Below, in pieces: positions 11,088 to 22,939 of a stretch of DNA of 64,000 nucleotides (position 1 is the stretch's first letter; each line of letters opens with the position of its first letter). The notes under the pieces are model-generated. The model saw only the letters and a program-made list of their open reading frames with translations. It did no database searches and had not been told where the DNA came from. Source of the DNA: Ophiosphaerella korrae (taxonomy: Eukaryota > Ascomycota > Dothideomycetes > Pleosporales > Phaeosphaeriaceae). The position numbers and the translations under genes were made by a program. Where the stretch lies: NCBI GenBank assembly GCA_028456385.1, contig JALNQF010000160.1:1-64000 (forward strand), in the 5' to 3' direction.

Positions 11088-11505
11088 CTAGATGGTCTCG
11101 TAAGACAGAATGCGCTGACTCCAGCAGCCAGGAACATTGCCCACCGTGGGGGTGATTGGAAGAAAGCGAGCAGAGTCCTTTTGGGGACACGGCTGGTCGT
11201 AGAAGCGAACTTGATATCATTTTAGCCAATTAAATGGAATGACGAGACATTATTTACTCACTTTCTCTGTCAATCGTTCGCTGGTCAAAAAAGGTGGCCG
11301 TCTGCCCAGCAGGAGCAGTGAAGTTCTGGCATACTCCAGGCGTGCCTTGGACAAAGGTAAATGTCCGCTCAGTGTCACCAACTGGCAGGCAATCGTTCGT
11401 AGTGTAGAATCTCCCACGAATACTCTTGGCCTGGCGTCCTTCGAGAGGCGTAGCGACCGCAGACATAGCCGCAGCAAGAAGGACGGTAATGGTGGTGAAT
11501 TGCAT
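11088..11505 (-). CDS. Small secreted two-repeat cysteine protein (effector-like)
   Basis: The exons are 11505-11262 and 11209-11088, with a 52-nt GT...AG intron and phase kept, giving 121 residues. The signal peptide is clear: MQFTTITVLLAAAMSAVA, with cleavage probably after AVA, followed by TPLEGRQ as seen in other fungal secreted proteins. The mature part has four cysteines (39, 59, 89, 110). It reads as two related halves: RFYTTNDC...GTPGVCQNF, and after the intron RFYDQPC...GNVPGCWSQRI. This resembles a duplicated Greek-key-like module, with the intron at the module boundary. It sits in a gene-poor 3-kb tract, a common location for effectors. The function is unknown and the fold is inference. 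Confidence 0.75.
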
Positions 11506-14168
11506 TTTGAATTTCAATGAAATGATAGTCTGAGATTTGGAATGTGATTGGAAGCGTTGATGTTGTGGACTGGTATTGTAGTGGTACCTCTTTCTGTCGA
11601 GAACGCCGTCTTCCTTTGTACTTTTGCCATACCGTCGGACTATTCTCCAGCGATATTGTGTTACGTACTGGTAAGCGATCGCTGACACACCTTCCAGCCG
11701 GCCAAATACGCCTGCTGTTGGTGGTACTGCTTTCTCTCCTATGGTTGTTAGATCATGAGGACGTAAAAGGCCCTTCCTAGTCAATTATGGGCCTATAGAA
11801 TGCTCTGATATACCTCCATGATACTGTAAAACAGCAAATAGATATGAATCTCATGCTGCTAAGCGTGATTGCTGACCTCCCTCCCACTTTGGCGATGATC
11901 TCGTGGTTGTTTGGGCATGTATCAGGTACCATGAAGAGATATTCTGACGCAGATGTGGCTAAGAGAGTGGTCACACTGTTCGTATTGCGCAGCACATTTG
12001 AAAGAAAAACGTAACTGCCAAGGATCACAAAAATTTTGGCCGTGATTATGAACCCTGTGTGATTCAAGGCCTTTGCAATGATACAAGAACTAAAGTACTC
12101 ATAAATTTGTTACTGTGGTGTATCCCAAGCCTAGTGCTTGGATGGAACTTTTATCAATCACTTAGGGAGGCTAGTTTATAGAACTTGTAACAGTACTTCT
12201 CGGTAATGTATGCTTATAACCTTAGAATCCACGCGGAAGAAGTATAGTACAATGTACCGACAGCTTGAATGAACAATGCTGATCTCGAAATCCCCGCAAG
12301 ATCAGGAGACACAAGATCGACCGTCAAAATCTAGGCGTAATCGAGTAGCGTGCTCCGCCCAGATCTGACCAACATCCAGAGAGAAAGGTGATCCATAAGC
12401 TTACAATTGGCACTGTTCTTAGTACTAACCAATGAAAACACACATGGCACAACATATGAAACCTCTACTCAGCCCTATGCTGTAAACATGCATATGCACC
12501 TCGATCGAATGCCCTATAACACGGCACATATTGGTAAATTGCGAGACATCACTGTCAATACGCAGGCAGCCACCCGCTGTTTATACCTAATCTAGGTAAT
12601 CATGTACTTTCTATCACCTAAGTATCGCTTATGAAGTTCAATCGAGCTTCGTATCAACGAGATGTTCGCATGTTGTGCATGAAGTTGCGGTAGTATGACT
12701 GTCTATGTCAAAAAAACGCAACACAGCACTATATCATGTCTCGATAGATATATCTGGATTAAGTATTATAAAACAACAAAAGAGGGTATTTCACACACTC
12801 ATCCTCTTGGATTTTCTCCAGTGGGATGTATGCCACACTTTGTGGCCGCGTGAGAGAAGTACTGATGACGAAGTCTGTCTTCTCAAGCTTACGTGGCGAT
12901 ACAACAAAAGTCATGTGCATTGAAAATTTTCGACAATAAATTCTCCATAAAGTATAAACTTGACACGGCCTTCTCCGCGACACGGGTGAAGCGGCCCGCG
13001 TAATCAAAGACTGTCATTGTCGCTGCTAGGCCTTTTCCGACGCAATGACTTTGATCAACTCTAGTCAAAATAGAGTTTCTGCCTGTCAACGTTGTTATGA
13101 TTTAATTTGCTATCAAATTGGATTCCACTTGAAGAATATGGGAAATGTTTCTGTGATGTCGACGACCCAAATGCTACTTACTCTTGTCTCTTACCCGCTG
13201 GGAATCAAGTAATGCTTTAGTGTTCGATAACGCAACCAACACAATATAGAATCACGCTGCACGATTATTCATTCAATTAATTAACAGCGCTAACAAACAT
13301 CATGAATGTTCTGTAATTCTATCCGAATCCATTGAACTAGCGTATACATACAACATCCCATCAGAACCCACCTCATCACCTCGCTCATATACACCAAAAA
13401 CACGCACGCTCCCCACTAAGCCGACCCTTCCATGAAACCAAAGTTTCATCATCTCACCACTCCATTCAATATCGAATGAATTCCATAGTCTACGTCATCA
13501 TGCAAACCCGAACCTCCCTATTGTTACTTGGGAGACGTGAAAACCACCTAGCAAAAGACGAACACATCTTTGAGGATACATAGAAAGGAAAGGCAAGCGG
13601 TCAAAGCCTAGAGAGCGAAGGGAAAGGAAAGTAGAGCTGCAGAAACGCCTGGTCCTCCTCTTGTTTTGTGCGGAGAAAGGCAAGAACGAGAAAGGTGTGT
13701 GAGCGCCGAAACGCCCAGCAGTGTACCAAACGTATGTACATGCAGAAAAAAACAGATTACTGAAGGAAAATGCCGGGGCCGTACCGGCTAGAGTTCGTGT
13801 TCGCGTTGTTTAACTTGCCTTGGCTAAGGAAATGGGCAGAACAAGAGTAGGAGATGTAATTTTGACCTGTCCGAGGAGGTATCCCTCCCTGGTGTACTGA
13901 CACCGCTTAGCATGACCTGTGCCAAGCTCCGAAGACGCCGGATCATGCATGGAGTGACGACTATGCGTCCGGGCAGGATAGAAAGTGACAAAGTGCGGTA
14001 TATTAAAGGGTTATAGCGGAAGTTGTTGTGAATGCGGGAGCAGGACCCGCACGTCATGGTCTATTGCCTGACCATGGCACTTGATGTCTGTGAGCGCACT
14101 ATTTTACGCACTTGCAGACGGCAAGTTCACTTCCAGAGTGCTTACCTGGAAGTGGGTGAGCGAGTGCT
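11506..14168. other. Gene-poor AT-rich intergenic region
   Basis: 2.7 kb with only short open frames of low coding character. No intact transposon, inverted repeat or RNA gene was recognised. The right end (about 13500-14168) should contain the long 3' UTR of the AtfA gene. Confidence 0.4.
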
Positions 14169-16106
14169 TCAATATTTTGGAGGATACTGTGCGTTCTCTT
14201 GTTCGCTTGCACTAGGCATCCTTGGGGGTGGGTATACGAACCGGTTCATCATCTGGCCTGGTTGCATTGGCATCATGTGGACGCCGTTTGGTGGCAGTTG
14301 TGCAATGCCGTAAGGATTTTGGTGGTTCATGTCACCACCGAGAAAGTTATTCATGGCATTACCATGAAGACCTTGGGCCTGTGACACTGGACAGTCCTTG
14401 TGTGCCAAAAGCAGTGTCTTGAGATTGACGATTTCTTCACGTAATTGTGTTACAGTAGAGGACAGGGCATCGTTCTCAGTACTGAAAAGTTCAACCTTGG
14501 CTTGAAGATTTGCCAGCCATTGCTTCTTGCGCTGCCGGCACTTGAGGGCGGCAACCCTACATGAAATTAGTGATTGGTTGATGAAAGAGATGGAATGGCT
14601 TACCTGTTTCTCTCGAGGAAGTTCTTCCGCTTCTCTTCGTCGGTCATCTTCCTTCCATCCTTGTGGGTGTCTTCATCCTTGATGTTCATATCATCATCGG
14701 AATCTTGGTCCATCATCATCTCGTCGTCCATGGATGCGGCAGCACTCTTCTTCCTGCTACCTTTGGCGGGTTCATCGTTCTTACGCTTAGAACCTGCGGC
14801 TTGCTTACCATTGGCAGCATTCTTCTTCGCTCGCGACCGCGTAGCAGTCTTTGCGCGGTCACTGCCACTGTCGGAGAAATCACCAGTTTCTGCAGATTGC
14901 ATGCTATTGATGGAGCCCTTGGTATCACGACGCACATGGTTATGCTGGGCGACAGGCTGGACGGGCATATGACCAGCGTGAACATTTTGCTGCTGAGGTG
15001 GCATTGAGAATTGCGGCTGGTTGTTACGGGCACCCCCATTTTGACTGGCAAACGACAAAAGGTCATTGGCTGCACTACTGACGTCATGATTCGCATATGG
15101 GTCGTTTTGGGAGCGTTGTTGCTGAGATTGTGGCTGTTGGAAGTTGTTTTGGCGATCCATTCCTGCGGCTGCTCCTTCTGGCTGAGATGTGGGCGCGCCC
15201 GTCGTAGGGACCTTGAGATTTGCCTGGGCAGCAGCGCGTAAAGCAGCAGCTTGGAAATCACCAGTGCCAGGTGTTATCCCGGCGCTCTGAAGATTAAAGA
15301 TAGCTTGGGTATTAGGGCTAGGCGCAGGGAACATAGACCCACCTCCACCAGGCGTAAGACCAGTACGGAGAGACGACTCGTTAGGAGTAGGGAAGCCTCT
15401 GAACGACTCACTAAAGTAGTCGGTTTGTCCTGTAGGTCCACTCAACATAGCAGGACTCAAGGGTCCCGCGCGCAATGATTGCCAACCTGGTGTAATGCCA
15501 GGAAGTGGTGAAGGTGACGTGATGTTGGCGACGGGCGGGAGGATGGGACGACCACCGGGTGTCTCTGCGCTGCCGTTGCCGCCAACGAAGGATTGCTCGA
15601 AAACGTTTGGCTCCAGGGAGAAGGGGTTGTGGACAGTATTGAAGTAGTCAGGTGTGTCGCCGGTGGTTGAAGGTTTTGGTGGAGGCGCCAATGGTTGGGC
15701 ATTGGCGTTCACTGGCTTTGTGGCGTCAGTCTCAGTGGTGGCAGCTGGTGCATGGGTTAGCATACAACGACGCTGCTAGGTGTGGTTGACTTACGCTGGT
15801 CTTGACTGGAGACCTCGACCTTTGGAAGCTCTGTTGGCGGCGCCATGGTTAGTCATGCTTGCTTTATGCGACGGCGATAACAACGATGAGACAATGACGT
15901 CGGCGCGACGATGCTAATGAAAGGAGAGTGAAAGCAAAGGGAGCGTGGTCATGGAGGACGGGATGGGTGGTATGAATGGCGTCACAGCAGAGGGGCGACG
16001 TACCTTCAGTCTTGGTCGCATCAGGAAGACTAGTTTTGTTGTCCTTGGGGGAGGACATCTTGGAGTTCTGGGGGGAGGTTCTTGCAGTTTGAGTTGCAGC
16101 AGCCAT
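14169..16106 (-). CDS. atfA: AtfA/Atf1-type bZIP stress transcription factor
   Basis: The proposed exons are 16106-16004, 15830-15795 (36-nt microexon), 15744-14604 and 14556-14169, giving 555 residues. The N-terminal part has TPDYFNTVHNPFSLEPNVFEQSF, matching the Aft1 HRA-type region of Atf1 orthologues. The middle is Gln/Ser-rich with the HRR/OSA-like segments. The bZIP basic region is KRKNFLERNRVAALKCRQRKKQW, joined across the last intron, followed by a leucine heptad zipper (LQAKVELF...LREEIVNLKTLL). AtfA acts in the nucleus downstream of the Hog1/SakA MAPK in stress, conidial and sexual functions in other fungi. The upstream start is uncertain. An earlier in-frame ATG lies at 16199, and an in-frame ATG at 15846 lies inside intron 1. 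Confidence 0.92.
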
Positions 16107-17503
16107 ACTCCGGGGTGGTGACGTAGCGGTCTTATTCTTGGTCGATCGCTTGTGGTACTCGGGCCTACACTCTCGCCTTCCCTCTTCCGCACGCGACAAG
16201 GCGGTTTACAAGGGCAGCGCGCAGGCGTCTAACTCGGTCGCTGGGTCGTCTGTTCTAGCACGACGAGGGTTAGCACGCTTGAAGGGAATTATGTAGCAAT
16301 GCAGATGGGCGGCGAGGTTATGGGTATGGGTGGATTGATGGGCGCAAGGCGAGATGGCAGACGGGTGTGAACGTGGCAAAGATGCGAAAACAGCGACAAC
16401 AGCGGCGGCGGCGGTAGTAGCAGCAGCAGCAGCAGCAGCAGCAAAAGCGCAACAGCGAGCAACAAAGCGCGCCAACAATAGCGACGTACCTGGTGCAAGA
16501 GCGATATGCAGGCGTGAATGCGGGGTAGGCGGCTTCAGGTCCCAATATCGAAAGATATCTCTCGCGGCCAACGAGGATGTGCTGGGGCAGTGTGTGGTCG
16601 CCCAAGTTTAGCAGTGACGTCAAGCCCCTGGATGGCGCTCGCAGCTGTCGCAGTGCGCTTTGAAGGCAGATGCAACAAGCAAGAGGGCTCACAACGCGGC
16701 GGCGTGCTGGCTGGGACGGATAATGCGTCTTCTGGCTCGCAATGGGGCTCTTCCCTAGGCGTGGACGGGGGGTGTTGCTGGTGGTGACGATGACAAGTGA
16801 GGCGTTCGCGATGAGGTCAGAGGGCAGGGCGAGCGAGCAATTTCTGGAGTGACGCAGCATTGTGCCAAGCCCAATAACGTGATTTGTATACCACCCGTAA
16901 TCAATGGGTGTCCGCCCGCGGCCCTCCAATCACTGCCCGTCCTCTTTCACCGCCGACGACGATCGCTCCCCCTTTCGGCTCGCTTGCCACGAGAGGCGCC
17001 CGGCCGGCCATGGATGCCGTGCCTCGTTACAAAACTGTCTGCGCGGGTTCGGATGCAACCAGTTCGACTGGCAGCAGCACCACGGCATAAATGTCGAATC
17101 GCACTTCAACCTGCCTGCCTGCGCTCGTCGCGCACACGTTTGCGCCCTGCCAGAACATTCACTCATGGGGCTGAAAACTCGCCTCGGGCATCGGTGCCGT
17201 TCTGCCCCAGCGCCCGGGTGAGTCTCGATCACTGCAAAATTGCCGATCCATATCCTCATCGAGCCGTATTGCTTGGAACAGAAAGTGCTCAATGCACGGC
17301 TAGATTAGGACACCCGTCTGTGGGAATCGCAAAGCAGCATTCCATTTGTTCACTCAGTAGTCTAAAGCATAGCCCGTATTTAGCGGTGATAACAACAAAC
17401 TGCTGGAACAAGCAGACGTCGGCGATGAAAGAACCGTGGTTTGCGATGGCCAGGGGTTGCTGATAAGATAAGCATGTGCTTTGCGGTGCTCAGGAATTCT
17501 CGC
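16107..17503. other. AtfA promoter/leader with CAG repeat
   Basis: 1.4 kb upstream of AtfA. It contains GGC triplets at about 16403-16414 and then an uninterrupted CAG run of about 23 nt (16421-16443), probably in the 5' leader or promoter. Open frames on both strands here are low-complexity artefacts. The right part is the 3' flank of the hydroxyisourate hydrolase gene. Confidence 0.5.
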
Positions 17504-18010
17504 TCATGATCCTCTGTACGTCGTATACCCAAACGGTCCCAACAGCACTGGAACATGATAATGCTCGTCCTTGGCATCTGCTCTCACCACAAACTTGACC
17601 TCCACCTCGGGGAAAAACGTCTTGGCCCCCTTCTGCCCAAAGTAATTCTCCGTGTTGAATGTCAGACTGTACTTCTGATCGCCCTGCTCCCGGAACACCT
17701 CCTCCAGACCTGTTGCCGAGAACGGCGTCTCTGATTTCCATTGTGTGACGCGTCCATCTCTGTTCGTTGTTGCGCTGAACTTCAGGACTTGCGAGGACAT
17801 AGACGACGGGGGGTTGTGCAGTGTAAGTGTTACGGGTATTGAGGCGGCTGGCTTGCCAATGGTCGTGTCGAGGACGTGGCAAGTAATCGGCGGCTTCTTC
17901 TCTGTTGCCATTGTAGCTGCTGTAGCAGAAGGATTTGCTGACGCAGAGAGCTGTGTAGAAAGGGCCTGAATGCGCTGTGCTGCTTGCGAAGATGTTGTCG
18001 AAGCGGGCAT
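17504..18010 (-). CDS. 5-hydroxyisourate hydrolase (transthyretin-like), peroxisomal
   Basis: The single exon encodes 168 residues. The enzyme hydrolyses 5-hydroxyisourate, the product of urate oxidase, in purine breakdown towards allantoin. Family signatures are present: ITCHVLDTTIGKPA (active-site His), TNRDGRV (Arg), FFPEVEVKF, HYHVPVLLGPFGYTTYRGS with the second His and the diagnostic C-terminal YRGS. The start MPASTTSS was chosen because residues 13-21 read RIQALSTQL, a full match to the PTS2 peroxisome signal R-[LVI]-x5-[HQ]-[LA]. A later Met (MATEKK) would remove it. Plant and animal homologues also use PTS2, so peroxisomal location is likely. Uricase is not in this window. Confidence 0.92.
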   Translation of the reverse strand: MPASTTSSQAAQRIQALSTQLSASANPSATAATMATEKKPPITCHVLDTTIGKPAASIPVTLTLHNPPSSMSSQVLKFSATTNRDGRVTQWKSETPFSATGLEEVFREQGDQKYSLTFNTENYFGQKGAKTFFPEVEVKFVVRADAKDEHYHVPVLLGPFGYTTYRGS

Positions 18011-18844
18011 ACGGATTCGCTTCGTTTGTCGAATCCCAGACAGATGTTGCAGATTGTAATGCTGGGTTCGAGGTAGCAAGGTATTGGTTGAGCTTGGAGC
18101 TGTAGCTTGCTAGAGCTCCTACTCTGACGTCAAATGGTACGTTCCTGAAGCTTAAAAATAACTTCTCCAGAGTTGATGAGCACTGACGGCCTGGTCAAAA
18201 ACTTATGGTACAGCTTCCAAATACAATGAAGAGCGATACAAAAAGCAATCCACTACCCCTGCAGCTTGACATCGGCCACCTCCGAAGCCCCTCACGCCGG
18301 CCTCTAAACCCTATTTCCACCATACCCAAACCCCAATTTTCCGAACAGGCGCCATGCATGAAACACCCGTTCGCCCACGATCTTGAACCCCAGACTATCG
18401 AAAGTGTTTCACAATACCATACTCATTCCCAAATATAGCACGCAGTGCAAAGTAGTCTCTTCATTCACGCCCGTATCACACAAGCACGCATTGAAAAGTA
18501 CATTGATCAAATCATTTCATTCCACTAACATACATCAAAGTTCTCTCTGCAAAACAGGTTTCCACCCGTACTGTTGGTCATCTGTAACGCATAGCCAACC
18601 TACGAAATAAAAAAAACAACTGTTGTTGTGGGATATCAATAAAAGGCGGGGAACTCCACACGCCTATTCGAAGACCAGCGGTTTGCTGGCTTGTTCGTTC
18701 AAGAAGGGGAAATAAGAGGAAATATGGGGTGCCGCTGTGGCATAGATGGGAACATGTTTGCTCACCCGGTCACTGCTTGACGGGGGGCTTTGCGCCGTAT
18801 AACTCCTTTGATAAATACACTTCACTTCACCGTTCCTTTGTTGA
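18011..18844. other. Intergenic
   Basis: 830 bp that holds the promoter of the hydrolase gene and, on the right, the 3' end of the Opy2 gene. Short open frames only. Confidence 0.45.
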
Positions 18845-20387
18845 TCAAAGCTCGCTTCGGTTGCTGTCAGAGAAGGGACTTTGGTCTCGCCGCGAGACAG
18901 CGCTTGCACGGTTTGATGGTGCTTCCTCGACGATTGGGGTCATTGGTGTACGCAATCCAAGCGATGTATCGTAGGATGTGATGCGTTGCGACATGGCCGG
19001 CCGTGGGGGCTCAAGCGCAGAGTTGTCGGTGAAGGGGCTTTGTGGTGGAACGGGCGTGACTGGTGGGTCGGTCAAAGCATCAGAGTCGCGGCTGCTTGCG
19101 GAGTTGCGGAGAAGGGTACGGTGTGCACGGATGTGCTCGTCATCTGAGTCTGAGTCTGAGTCTGAATCCATATCTCCAATCTTTCTGGCTCTTGCGTGTG
19201 CTACCCCGTCGTCTGATGAGACCATGGAGATCTCGGTGAGAGGCCGAGCTACAGGTACAAGGACCTCAGGAGTTGGTGTGTTGACTGCAGTCCTGTCATT
19301 GCTAAAGGAGGAGGTACTAGAGCTTTTCGGTGGTGTGTTTTGGAGGTCTGACGATTTCTTCTTCGTGATGTTGAGTGCGCGAACAGGGCCGAGTTGAGCG
19401 GTGCTGCGGACAGAATTTGCTGGGCTTATTCCCATGACACCTGGCATTTGAATGCGAATTGGTTTTGCAGAGTGCTTGGAATCGATCTGGGGAACAGGCG
19501 GCGTCTCCATGCTAGGAGTGTCCAATGGGCTGGAACCGTTGGACTTGACGCTGACGACGGCGGCTTTGCCACGGACGATGGTTTGAGCTGGGAGAGGAGA
19601 GACGATGGCGTTCTGGCGGTACATGGTGGAGGCTACACTTGCACGAGCAAGGCTTGGTGCAATGCTAGTGCGACCAGCAGTGCTCTGGGAGGCCATGGAG
19701 TCTCTGAAGTCGGGGAGGAAGAAGTGTTGATCAGCTGTCGAGTAGGGACTGCTGACACCAGACGAGGGAGACATGGCAGGAATAGGTGGAACGGGAGGGA
19801 CAAGCAGGTCGGGAGATCCGGGACCCGAACGGTTGGTGACACCTGGGATGTATGCGATCTGAATGATATTGGAGGCGCGTGTGAGGACGGAGGAAGCCAT
19901 CGAGGCAACGGTATGTGTGGACGCTCGTGCGCTCCGCCGGGAGGCAAAATCGTCTTCTGTCTTCTCTTGCTCCTGCATATCCATATCTTGAAAATCGGCT
20001 TCCGAATAGGGCCTCCTCTTGCCCTTGAGACAATACTTCCAGATGATGAAGGTGAGCACGGCGATGACGGCAACTCCTCCAACCACACCTCCGGCAATGG
20101 CACCGACGTTGGGCTTGCTAGGCGACTCATCGTTGGCGGCCATGGGGTCTGCAGCACAAATGACTTGGGCGCACTCATCGCAGGTCTGCGTGGTCTGGAC
20201 GCAAACCTGATGCGACGGGCAGACTTTGCCTGCGCATGTGAGTGGTGTATCCTTGTCGCATTGGATGCAGCGCTTGTCAAGGTGAAAGACATTTTCAATG
20301 TCTGCTTCATGTTAGCGTCTATGGCAAGCTGGGCTAGACTAGACTAGACTGTGGTAGCTACTGACCTCTCATCGCGCGGGCTGACAT
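18845..20387 (-). CDS. OPY2: Opy2-like membrane anchor protein (HOG pathway)
   Basis: The exons are 20387-20366 and 20301-18845, giving 492 residues. The N-terminal 60 residues hold a cysteine-rich extracellular module (CIQCDKDTPLTCAGKVCPSH, then QVCVQTTQTCDEC...C), which is the Opy2 N-terminal domain. One transmembrane segment follows (AIAGGVVGGVAVIAVLTFII) with KGKRR on the cytosolic side. The long cytosolic tail is Ser/Pro-rich and has an SDSDSDSD tract. In yeast, Opy2 anchors Ste50-Ste11 at the plasma membrane for Hog1 activation. No cleavable signal peptide is visible, consistent with the family. A long antisense frame (19394-20347) is a shadow of this gene. Confidence 0.88.
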
Positions 20388-22939
20388 GGTGAAGACAGAC
20401 GCTGCGGGGACTCAGGGGATCTGCAGCCCAGGGTTCAGCGGCGAAGAAGGCGAGCGGTCATGGGCCTCTGCAAGCACGGTGGTGACAATGTAGGTATGTG
20501 GGCGTAGGCGTAGGCGTCGATGTGTACGTGTCTGTACGTTTGTCTTCGAGTGGTGAGGGCGGACAAAGGAGTGCTTGGTCAAGTCCGGCGCTGGGTAGGC
20601 AGGTACGAGGATGTTAGAGGAAGTGGCGACGGCCAGACAGCGCCCGAGGCAGGCACGAACAAGAGAGAATGAAATACCAACAACAGCGCCGGCAAGAAGT
20701 CAAGAAAAAGAAGGGCAACGAGTGACAATGGTGATGGACGTGGATGGGTGGGCGTCGTAAGATGAGTGCAACGGCGGCTGGCTGTGTCCAAGTGTTGGGA
20801 AGTGGGCCCAGCGGTGGTCTGGACGGGTGCCGCGCGTGTTTCGTCTCCGCCGCTCTGGCCAGAGGCTGAGTTGTGCACCCGCTGGCGATGGGTAAACTAA
20901 GCACAAGAAACGTCGCAAAACGCTCTACTGGTTGTTTGCAGACGGTGTTGCAGGTGTTGCAGCCAGACTGTCACCCGCCTGGGCTGGGGGCAGTAATAGA
21001 GGGCCGTGGTGCTTGCACGTTGCAGCTGACCACCCAGACCCGCTCCGTTCCTGGCAGGTGGCGGGCTGCTGTGCGCCAACTCTAATCTATTTATTGCTTC
21101 CGGAACCCAGCCCTTTGTTTCCCCACCGCGTCGCTGTCCTCATCTCGGTCTTTTGCACCACCTCCTCACCAGAGCCGCCATCTCGTCGGCCACAATGCTG
21201 TCTTGCCCTCCCATCATCCGACTGACACTACCTTGACATCTGCCGCTGACCTGCACCTGGGCCGCCGCGCTGTCTGCCCACCCTTGCATCACTTACCTGC
21301 TGCATGGGGCAGTTGCTCCTTTGACTGGCTGCAGTGCCCTGGCTAAATCATAGCCAAATCCTGCAATGCTACAATCAATATCGCGACACACATTCCTCGC
21401 CAGACAAAGGCACCGCTTCCGTTATCCGCCCGCCTCCCGGGCCCACCTTGTTTCGACACCTAATCTCCCCCGCCAGCCAGTAGCCGGCCAACTTCACAAA
21501 AGCTGTGCAACAACGCAACCACAACTCCAGAGGGGTGCCCCTAGCCTTCCGCGTCGTTGCGCTCGACTGAGCTGACATCAATATTCTCCGTATACGAGCA
21601 ATCCTAGACACATAGTACCACCCGAGTGCTACATCCTCTTTTGTCGTCGCTCATCTCCCCACAATTTTCATTGTAAATCCCTTCGCTAATCTGTGCATCA
21701 ACGCGTCCTTTTATGAACGGTCGCGTCGATCTCTATACTATCTGTGCACCGAGATCAACAACGGCCACCCCTTTAGTCCTCTTGTCTCAACCGTACCACA
21801 TATATACATGCTATATCGCCATCTGTGGTTCGCCATTACATAGCTTGTATGGGGCTCATCAATACAGCTCCCCATAGTAGTTTGCCGCCATTCTCGTTTT
21901 TTTACTTTATTTCATAGTCTCCAAGTCATCTATCTCATGTTCGTCCCCTGAGAATCTGTTTGACGACCGTGATATGAACGACCAATCCCAGTTTCATACC
22001 ACATCCAACGCGTAACTGCAAGAATTCCTACTTGCCATCCGCAAGACATTGCCATCACTAATCTCTCGGCAATAAATCAGTCACACAAATACTCTTTGCA
22101 CACCTTCTCTCCCTGCTACAATGCTGCTACCCGGCCTGTCACTCTGTCACTTCTCTATCAGAATTTGCATAGTACATATCTCATCCTACTCTTTGTACTC
22201 ATACCCCCCATAGTCACTCCGCACTCAGTCCCACAATGATCGTATCACGCATGCATGTTCCCACGCAGAATGTCTACGGTACAACACCGCACAGCCCCTT
22301 CCTACCTTGTACTGTGTGACAACATTAGACGTGAAATTCATACGCTTCGCCCCTTGTTCATACATCCCATCGCCATCATAATCGTCGCAAACCACGTCCT
22401 AATGTCGACTCTTTCTCCCCTTCCTATGCATTTGTCTACCTCATACCGACTCAAAATCCTTCTCCTTTCTACCCTCCTCTTCGCCGCCATCCTTGCTATT
22501 ATCGCCTGTATACCTCTCATCGTTCTTTCAGGCCACAGACCTGGGATTATGAACTAGATGCCTGCAAGTGGAAAATGTGTTTCGTGTAAAGATAAGAGTC
22601 GATAGAATTCTTCGCCGCTGAAATAAAAGGTGGGATATAGCATACGGATATATAGTTGATTGGGAGCGATCAATGTATGTTGACATACTATTACCTTTCT
22701 TTCTTCTCCAATTTACACTAATGACGAGGATATAATTAAAGACTCTTATAAGTTGGGTTTCTGAGTTTGAATATTAATTCAAATGTATCGCACTCCGAAA
22801 TACTACTTTTACTTTGTGGTACTGCGACAACTATGAAGATTTTTGCGGGGGGGTGGAGAGTCTCCAAGCCAAAGCCCCGCATCAGCCGATATAGATTTGT
22901 GGTTCCTTGATAACTTCGAAACATATCAAATTCAGTCAA
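20388..22939. other. Long intergenic region, Opy2 promoter
   Basis: 2.5 kb. The left part is the Opy2 promoter and leader and is C/T-rich on the plus strand. No multi-exon gene could be built. One short hydrophobic frame at 22402-22557 is listed separately. The right end is the promoter of the HET gene. Confidence 0.4.
22402..22557 (+). CDS. Possible single-pass membrane microprotein
   Basis: ATG to TAG encodes 51 residues with one strong hydrophobic segment (about residues 18-43, LKILLLSTLLFAAILAIIAC) and a short polar tail GHRPGIMN. It lies in an otherwise empty 2.5-kb spacer. Nothing but hydrophobicity supports coding; T/C-rich DNA gives such frames by chance. Confidence 0.15.
   Translation: MSTLSPLPMHLSTSYRLKILLLSTLLFAAILAIIACIPLIVLSGHRPGIMN

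Noticed and set aside
13498..13683. Minus-strand 61-codon frame upstream of AtfA's 3' end
   Set aside because: Basic, Ser/Phe-rich product without start context or splice partner; more likely 3' flank.
16849..17463. Plus-strand open frame of 204 codons
   Set aside because: Composition is Pro/Arg/Ser/Cys-rich as expected from GC-rich promoter DNA. It has no domain, no splice support and an unlikely amino-acid make-up.
19394..20347. Long plus-strand open frame (317 codons)
   Set aside because: It is antisense to Opy2, whose domain structure is clear. The translated product is low-complexity and has no motif.
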